Below, one piece after another: positions 59,202-64,000 of a stretch of 64,000 bases of DNA; position 1 is the first letter of the stretch; each line of letters opens with the position of its first letter. The notes under the pieces are model-generated. The model was not told the DNA's origin, ran no database searches, and saw nothing but the letters and a program-made list of their open reading frames with translations. The translations under genes were made by a program, and so were the position numbers. Source of the DNA: Streptomyces capitiformicae (GTDB lineage Bacteria > Actinomycetota > Actinomycetes > Streptomycetales > Streptomycetaceae); assembly GCF_002214185.1 (NCBI RefSeq), contig NZ_CP022161.1, positions 4,401,767 to 4,465,766 on the forward strand, in the 5' to 3' direction.

Positions 59202-60704
59202 ATGACGCGATTCTTACGGGGAGCGGCTCTGGCAGCGGCGGTGCTGCTGGTCGCCGGTTGCAGCGGCGGCACGGACGACGGGAAGGCCGGCGGTGAGACA
59301 TCGGCCTCGTCGCTCGCCTCGCAGAAGCTCGGCTGGGGGCGCTGCAAAGCGACATCGGAAGGGCCCGCGCCGGGCGACGACTGGCAGTGCGCGACGATGA
59401 AGGTCCCGCTGGACTACGCGAAGCCCCACGGGGAGACGATCGGGCTCGCGCTGATCCGGAGCGAGGCCACCGGCGACGAGAGCGAACGCCTCGGCTCGCT
59501 CCTGTTCAACTTCGGCGGACCTGGCGGTTCCGGCGTCTCCGGAATGCCGTCCTACGCCGGCCTCACGGGCGAACTGCACAAGCGGTACGACCTGGTGAGC
59601 TGGGATCCGCGCGGGGTCGCCGAGAGCCAGGGCGTGCGCTGTCGCAGCGACAAGGAGATCCAGGCGGCCGAGTCGGTGGACGCCACGCCGGACGACGCGG
59701 GCGAGGAGACGGCCTTCTTCGAGGACGCGGCCGACTTCGGCGCGGGCTGCGAGAAAGCGGCGGGCAAGCTGGTGGCACATGTCTCGACCGCCGACACGGC
59801 CCGCGACATGGACCTCATGCGCCAGGTCCTCGGCGACGACAAGATGCACTACTTCGGCATCTCGTACGGCACCGAACTGGGCGGCGTCTACGCCCACCTG
59901 TTCCCCAAGAACGTGGGACGCCTGGTGCTGGACGCGGTCGTCGACCCGACCGCCGACACGGTCGGCCACGCCAAGAACCAGACCCTGGGCTTCCAGCGCG
60001 CCCTCGACAACTACCTCAAGTCCACCGGCCAGGACCCGGAAGAGGGCACACAAAAGATCGCGAACCTGCTGGAGCGGATCGACGCCGAGCCGCTGTCGAC
60101 GACGTCGGGCCGCGAACTCACGCAGTCGCTGGCGACCACCGGCATCGTCCTGCCCCTCTACAGCGAGCAGAGCTGGCCGGCTCTGACCAGTGCACTCGAC
60201 GCGGCCGAGGACGGGGACGGCACCGAGCTGCTCTCACTCGCCGACGGCTACAACGAGCGCGACGCCTCAGGCCGCTACGGCACGACGACCCACTCCCAAC
60301 GGGTCATATCGTGCTTGGACCAGAAGCAGCGGCCGACGTCCGACGAGACGAAGAAGCTGCTGCCGGAATTCCGGGAGATCTCGCCCGTCTTCGGCGAGTT
60401 CCTGGGCTGGGACACCGCGGGCTGGTGCCACGACTGGCCGGTGGCCGGGCAGACCGACTCGCCCGAGGTGAGCGCACCGGGCGCGGAGCCCGTCCTGGTG
60501 GTGGGCAACACCGGCGACCCGGCGACGCCGTACGAGGGCGCCCAGAAGATGGCGGAGGAACTGGGCGAGGACGTCGGCGTGGTGCTCACCTGGAAGGGCG
60601 AGGGCCATGGGGCGTACGGCAGCGGCAGCAGCTGTGTCGACTCGACGGTGAACGCGTATCTGCTGGACGGGACGGTGCCGGACGACGGCAAGGTCTGCGC
60701 GTAG
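59202..60704 (+). CDS. Secreted alpha/beta hydrolase (S33/TAP family), lipoprotein paralogue
   Basis: 500 aa. Perfect lipobox LLVAGC at residue 20. Same catalytic set as the gene before it: NFGGPGGSG, GISYGTELGG, GNTGDPATPY and GEGHGAYGSG. The two share the long stretch around DTARDMDLMRQVLGDDK, so they arose by tandem duplication. The N-terminal 40 residues and the region 120-170 have diverged. The 116-base gap suggests a separate promoter is possible. A terminator stem follows. Confidence 0.93.
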   Translation: MTRFLRGAALAAAVLLVAGCSGGTDDGKAGGETSASSLASQKLGWGRCKATSEGPAPGDDWQCATMKVPLDYAKPHGETIGLALIRSEATGDESERLGSLLFNFGGPGGSGVSGMPSYAGLTGELHKRYDLVSWDPRGVAESQGVRCRSDKEIQAAESVDATPDDAGEETAFFEDAADFGAGCEKAAGKLVAHVSTADTARDMDLMRQVLGDDKMHYFGISYGTELGGVYAHLFPKNVGRLVLDAVVDPTADTVGHAKNQTLGFQRALDNYLKSTGQDPEEGTQKIANLLERIDAEPLSTTSGRELTQSLATTGIVLPLYSEQSWPALTSALDAAEDGDGTELLSLADGYNERDASGRYGTTTHSQRVISCLDQKQRPTSDETKKLLPEFREISPVFGEFLGWDTAGWCHDWPVAGQTDSPEVSAPGAEPVLVVGNTGDPATPYEGAQKMAEELGEDVGVVLTWKGEGHGAYGSGSSCVDSTVNAYLLDGTVPDDGKVCA

Positions 60705-60716
60705 GCGGTGCGGCAG

Positions 60717-60757
60717 CCGAGAGGGGCCCGGCACGCGTAGTGCCGAGCCCCTCTCGG
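60717..60757. terminator. Bidirectional hairpin between converging genes
   Basis: CCGAGAGGGGC-c-CGGCAC pairs with GTGCCG-a-GCCCCTCTCGG; one internal mismatch, five-base loop. Confidence 0.9.
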
Positions 60758-60787
60758 GAAAGCGTGTCCCTTCTGGAGGGCGGATGC

Positions 60788-61966
60788 CTAGTAGACCGGC
60801 TTGTCCGGCTCGATCTGGTTGACCCAGCCGATCACGCCGCCGCCGACATGGACGGCGTCGGAGAAGCCCGCCGACTTGAGGACGGCGAGGACCTCCGCAC
60901 TGCGGACACCCGTCTTGCAGTGCAGGACGATCTTCTTGTCCTGCGAGAGGCTCTCCAGCGCGGCGCCCATGAGGAACTCGTTCTTCGGGATCAGCCTGGC
61001 GCCCGGGATGGAGACGATCTCGTACTCGTTGATCTCGCGGACGTCGATGATGTCGATGTTCTCACCGTCGTCGATCCACTCCTTGAGCTGCTTGGGAGTG
61101 ATCGTCGCGCCGGCGGCCGCCTCCTGGGCCTCCTCGGAGACGACGCCGCAGAAGGCCTCGTAGTCGATGAGCTCGGTGACGGTGGGGTTCTCGCCGCAGA
61201 CCGCGCAGCCCGGGTCCTTGCGGACCTTGACCTGGCGGTACTGCATCTCCAGGGCGTCGTAGATCATCAGCCGGCCGACGAGGGGCTCGCCCGTGCCGGT
61301 GAGGACCTTGATGGCCTCGGTGACCTGGATGGAGCCGATGGACGCGCACAGCACGCCCAGGACGCCGCCCTCGGCGCAGGAGGGGACCATGCCCGGCGGC
61401 GGGGGCTCCGGGTAGAGGCAGCGGTAGCAGGGGCCGTGCTCGGACCAGAAGACGGAGGCCTGGCCGTCGAAGCGGTAGATCGAGCCCCAGACGTACGGCT
61501 TGTTCAGCAGCACGCAGGCGTCGTTGACCAGGTAGCGCGTCGCGAAGTTGTCCGTGCCGTCGACGATCAGGTCGTACTGGCTGAAGATGTCCATCACGTT
61601 CTCGGCCTCGAGCCGCTCTTCGTGAAGGATCACGTTCACGTACGGGTTGATGCCGAGGACGGAGTCGCGCGCGGACTCGGCCTTGGAGCGGCCGATGTCG
61701 GCCTGGCTGTGGATGATCTGGCGCTGCAGGTTCGACTCGTCGACCTCGTCGAACTCCACGATGCCGAGCGTCCCGACGCCCGCCGCGGCGAGGTACATCA
61801 GCGCCGGCGAGCCCAGGCCGCCGGCGCCCACACAGAGCACCTTGGCGTTCTTCAGCCGCTTCTGCCCGTCCATCCCGACGTCGGGGATGATCAGGTGGCG
61901 GGAGTACCTGCGGACCTCGTCTACGGTGAGCTCGGAAGCGGGCTCGACCAGGGGTGGCAGCGACAC
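60788..61966 (-). CDS. moeZ: Adenylyltransferase/sulfurtransferase MoeZ (MoeB-rhodanese)
   Basis: 392 aa. The N-terminal MoeB/ThiF domain has GAGGLGSPAL, the adenylation region DEVDESNLQRQ, and zinc pairs CYRCLYP and CAVCG. The C-terminal rhodanese domain (295-392) carries the persulfide Cys in HCKTGVRS. It activates and thiocarboxylates MoaD/ThiS/CysO-type carriers for molybdopterin, thio-nucleoside and cysteine synthesis. GTG 61966 has GGAG nine bases upstream. A sigma-R-type promoter overlaps the end of the preceding gene. Same position as Rv3206c. Confidence 0.95.
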   Translation of the reverse strand: MSLPPLVEPASELTVDEVRRYSRHLIIPDVGMDGQKRLKNAKVLCVGAGGLGSPALMYLAAAGVGTLGIVEFDEVDESNLQRQIIHSQADIGRSKAESARDSVLGINPYVNVILHEERLEAENVMDIFSQYDLIVDGTDNFATRYLVNDACVLLNKPYVWGSIYRFDGQASVFWSEHGPCYRCLYPEPPPPGMVPSCAEGGVLGVLCASIGSIQVTEAIKVLTGTGEPLVGRLMIYDALEMQYRQVKVRKDPGCAVCGENPTVTELIDYEAFCGVVSEEAQEAAAGATITPKQLKEWIDDGENIDIIDVREINEYEIVSIPGARLIPKNEFLMGAALESLSQDKKIVLHCKTGVRSAEVLAVLKSAGFSDAVHVGGGVIGWVNQIEPDKPVY

Positions 61967-62010
61967 GGGGACTCCGTTGGTCGGTCAATCACTACAGTTG
62001 TTCTCCCCGT

Positions 62011-62036
62011 AACACTGCCACGCCCTTTTTCATTCC
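62011..62036 (-). promoter_or_regulatory. Sigma-R promoter of moeZ
   Basis: Minus strand: GGAAT at 62036-62032, 18-base spacer, GTT at 62013-62011. The -35 spans the last codon and stop of the spherulin-like gene. Start near 62005, about 40 bases before the GTG. Confidence 0.75.
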
Positions 62037-62779
62037 GAGACACCCGTTCCAACAAGCGAGACGATTTCGTCCCAGTAGCCGGGCATCGTCTCCCAGGGGT
62101 CGATCCGGCCGCCGCGATCGGTGCGGTCGGTGAAGTAGATCGTGGCGGCGCCCTGCCAGCGGGCTATGCGCAGCGCCTCGTCGAGGTGACCGCGGGGGAC
62201 GCTGTGGACAAGGTGGCAGAAGCGCTCGGGCGGATGGTCGGCGGTCCACTCGGCCGCCTGCGACCAGCGGTAGTCGCTCCAGGACCCGGAGAAGGTGACC
62301 AACTGGTCGGCGGTCTCGGCATATCCGGGGTGCGGGTGGGTGCCGTGGCCGAGGACGATGTGGCCACCGCCGAGGAACGCGCGGAGTGTGGTGACCGTGC
62401 GGCTGATCTCGACGAGCGTGGAGCGCTCGGTGGGACAGCGGTCCAGGAGATAGCCGTCGACCTGATACCAGTCGAGGTAGCGATGCGCGTCGGCGACGAT
62501 CTCGCCGAAGGCTCGCGCCCCGTAGGTCACGTCCAGGTGGCCGAGGACCCGGACGCCCGCGTTGCGCAGCCGTCCCGAGGCCTCCAGACAGCGCGGGTCG
62601 GGAAGGGTGCCGGGGCCGTCCGAGATATTGAGGACGACCCAGTGCAAGGGGGTGCCGGGGCGGGTGAGTTCGTCCCATTCCAGCGGAGCGACAAGGGGGT
62701 GCGCATAGCCGGGTATGCCGAAGCCGGCGCTTAAGCCGGTGTTCGCGGTGCCCGGCGCGGCCGGGGTCAGATACGGCAC
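62030..62779 (-). CDS. Spherulation-specific family 4 (spherulin 4-like) protein
   Basis: 249 aa, no signal peptide. TIM-barrel-like family with GFGIPGYAHPLVAPL, VLGHLDVTYGAR and WYQVDGYLLDRCP (the Asp of DGYLLD is typical). Bacterial members are suspected glycoside hydrolases acting on polysaccharide. GTG 62779 has GGAGG five bases upstream and overlaps the epimerase stop by 13 bases. It probably works with the epimerase and the membrane protein upstream on an extracellular polymer, which is inference. Confidence 0.85.
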   Translation of the reverse strand: MPYLTPAAPGTANTGLSAGFGIPGYAHPLVAPLEWDELTRPGTPLHWVVLNISDGPGTLPDPRCLEASGRLRNAGVRVLGHLDVTYGARAFGEIVADAHRYLDWYQVDGYLLDRCPTERSTLVEISRTVTTLRAFLGGGHIVLGHGTHPHPGYAETADQLVTFSGSWSDYRWSQAAEWTADHPPERFCHLVHSVPRGHLDEALRIARWQGAATIYFTDRTDRGGRIDPWETMPGYWDEIVSLVGTGVSE

Positions 62780-63726
62780 GCCGCCTCCATCCAGATGTCG
62801 GCGAGGGACTCCTCCAGGTTGATCCGAGGCCGCCAGCCGAGCCGGTCGCGGGCGGTGCGGACGTCGGCCTGCTGCCAGCTGCCGCAGCCGTCCGGGTAGG
62901 GGTAGGCGACCGGGCCCGCATGGTCCGGTTCGGGGCGGGGATGACCGATGGTCGGCCTGAGGGTGCCGGGCGGGGCATCGAGTTCGTGCAGGGCGCCGCC
63001 GTATCCGGCCACGCGGGCGAGGACTGCCGCGGCGTCGCGGAGGCGCACAGCGCGGCCGGAGCCGATGTTGATCACGCCCTGGGCGGCGGAGAGCGAGGCG
63101 GCGTGGACGGCGCGGGCGACATCGCGTACATCGACGAAGTCGCGCTGGACGCCGAGGCCGCCGAGTTTGAGTTCGCCGTCGCCGGACTGCATGGCGCGGC
63201 GCATGGCCTCGGCGAGGCGGCCGAGCGGCGAGCCGGCGGGGGTGCCGGGCCCGGCGGGCGAGAAGACGCGCAGGACCACGGCGTCCAGGCCGGAGCCGAG
63301 GACGAGTTCGGTGGCGGCGAGTTTGCTCACGCCGTACGGGCCGCCGGGGCGAGGCACGGCGTCCTCGGCGGTGGACGACCCGGGCTGACTGGGGCCGTAC
63401 TCGGCGCCGCAGCCGATCTGCACCAGGCGCGCTCCGCAGCCGCTGCGGCGGAGGGCCTCGCAGACCGTGGCGACGGCGACGGTGTTGTGCCGGGTGAGTT
63501 CGCGGGCGCCGCCGCGGGTGGCTCCGGCGCAGTTGACGACGACTCCCGGGTGCACCGCGTCCAGGAAGCGGGTGAGCGCGCCGGGGCTGCCGGTGGCGAG
63601 GTCGAACCGTACGTCGGCGTCGTCGCCCCGGCCGAGCGCGGTGAGCTGCACGGCCGGGTCGGCGAGCAGGCGTTCGGCGACGAAGCGGCCGAGATATCCG
63701 TTGGCTCCGATCAGCAGGACCCTCAT
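62767..63726 (-). CDS. NAD-dependent epimerase/dehydratase (extended SDR)
   Basis: 319 aa. Cofactor motif LLIGANGYLGRFVAERL at the N-terminus and the catalytic Y-x3-K as PYGVSKLAA, with GVQRDFVDVRDVARAV typical of sugar-nucleotide epimerases. The substrate is likely an NDP-sugar. The ATG overlaps the stop of a 15-codon leader ORF as ATGA, and its own stop overlaps the spherulin-like gene. Confidence 0.92.
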   Translation of the reverse strand: MRVLLIGANGYLGRFVAERLLADPAVQLTALGRGDDADVRFDLATGSPGALTRFLDAVHPGVVVNCAGATRGGARELTRHNTVAVATVCEALRRSGCGARLVQIGCGAEYGPSQPGSSTAEDAVPRPGGPYGVSKLAATELVLGSGLDAVVLRVFSPAGPGTPAGSPLGRLAEAMRRAMQSGDGELKLGGLGVQRDFVDVRDVARAVHAASLSAAQGVINIGSGRAVRLRDAAAVLARVAGYGGALHELDAPPGTLRPTIGHPRPEPDHAGPVAYPYPDGCGSWQQADVRTARDRLGWRPRINLEESLADIWMEAACRI

Positions 63727-63770
63727 CGGGCGGCTCCCGGGGCGGGCTCTCCGGTTCGGGAGGTGATCAT
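63723..63770 (-). other. 15-codon leader ORF coupled to the epimerase gene
   Basis: ATG at 63770 has AAGGAG nine bases upstream and encodes MITSRTGEPAPGAAR. Its TGA overlaps the epimerase ATG by ATGA. The epimerase itself has no clear ribosome site, so this ORF may deliver ribosomes to it. Confidence 0.55.
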
Positions 63771-63814
63771 CTGGCGTTCTCCTTATGGGGTGGTGCCGTG
63801 AGTGATGAGGTGGG

Positions 63815-63836
63815 CCCGCGGTGTCGGCCCCGCGGG
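63815..63836 (-). terminator. Weak hairpin after the partial membrane-protein gene
   Basis: CCCGCGG pairs with CCGCGGG around an eight-base loop. No T-run, so it may only attenuate. Confidence 0.4.
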
Positions 63837-63852
63837 AAAGACCGAGGTGGGG

Positions 63853-64000
63853 TCAGATCTCCTCCGGGGCAAGGGCGTGGGCCGAGGCCCGGGTGAGTGT
63901 GCGGGTGGCGTGGACGAGCAGGACGAGCGCGGCGGTGCCGCACACCAGGGCCGGGACGGTGCCGGGCCCCCAGGCGCCGACGACGGTCTCGACGGGGACG
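63853..64000 (-). CDS. C-terminal end of a membrane protein (partial)
   Basis: The last 48 codons of a gene that starts beyond the window. The fragment has one hydrophobic helix (GTVPALVCGTAALVLLVHA) and a short soluble tail ending HALAPEEI. Codon use is typical. It is 82 bases upstream of the leader ORF of the epimerase gene and on the same strand. The family cannot be told from this piece. Confidence 0.7.
   Translation of the reverse strand, partial: VPVETVVGAWGPGTVPALVCGTAALVLLVHATRTLTRASAHALAPEEI

Noticed and set aside
59387..62734. 1115-codon plus-strand ORF
   Set aside because: Runs through the second hydrolase in a wrong frame and antisense over moeZ and the spherulin-like gene; low-complexity Arg/Gly/Ala composition.

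Overview
The window is about 72% G+C and carries the codon bias, GTG starts, stacked ATGA/GTGA gene overlaps and gene content of a Streptomyces chromosome. The markers are nrdABS, sigR-rsrA, a WhiB-family regulator with an AT-hook, mycoredoxin and AdnAB. Gene order over the left third matches what I remember of the nrdABS - sigR/rsrA - aroA - hisN - catR neighbourhood of S. coelicolor. The stretch from the UPF0182 protein to moeZ matches the mycobacterial Rv3193c-Rv3206c block (UPF0182, PDZ protease, DUF2342, ABC1 kinase, whiB7, uvrD2, mrx1, nudC, adnAB, ATL, moeZ). I see no prophage, insertion sequence, integrase or CRISPR array; this is conserved chromosomal core.

Layout. 1-4250: end of nrdA, nrdB and the AraC-like nrdS, with a small antisense membrane-protein gene. 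4285-9032: peptide deformylase, a TPR protein and two membrane HD/HD-GYP proteins. 9189-11795: Roadblock/LC7 proteins and a DUF4388 protein. 11929-13158: rsrA and sigR with a long and a short start and a near-perfect sigma-R promoter. 13201-21286: alpha/beta hydrolase, SRAP, M50 protease, aroA, rsgA, SugE/Gdx, TetR, hisN, a CBS protein and catR. 21411-23857: two identical initiator tRNA genes flanking a Sel1/TPR gene. 23902-33027: UPF0182, PPA1309 family, PDZ-Lon-like protease, moaE, SDR, DUF2342 and NUDIX. 33094-36183: three AIM24-domain genes, the first fused to TerD. 36418-39847: YgjP-like protease, ThiF-like protein and ABC1 kinase. 39858-41566: wblC (whiB7) with its long leader. 41567-53672: uvrD2, mycoredoxin, nudC, M20 peptidase, adnB and adnA. 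53984-60704: alkyltransferase-like protein, a flippase/kinase-like fusion and two secreted hydrolases. 60788-64000: moeZ, a spherulin-4-like protein, an epimerase and a partial membrane protein.

How parts work together. Sigma-R is the thiol-stress sigma factor held by RsrA. Motifs GGGAAT-N18-GTTG (sigR), GGGAAT-N18-GTT (mycoredoxin) and GGAAT-N18-GTT (moeZ) indicate that three operons here are transcribed by it. WblC, reported in S. coelicolor to raise sigR transcription under ribosome-targeting antibiotics, is encoded 28 kb away. Its leader shows a 107-codon upstream ORF, a terminator and a complementary antiterminator arm, so wblC expression can be read as ribosome-mediated attenuation. UvrD2, AdnAB, SRAP and ATL form a DNA-repair set next to nucleotide reduction (NrdAB). 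A dispersed repeat family, one copy tandemly amplified across the moaE stop codon, is the main non-coding structure left over.
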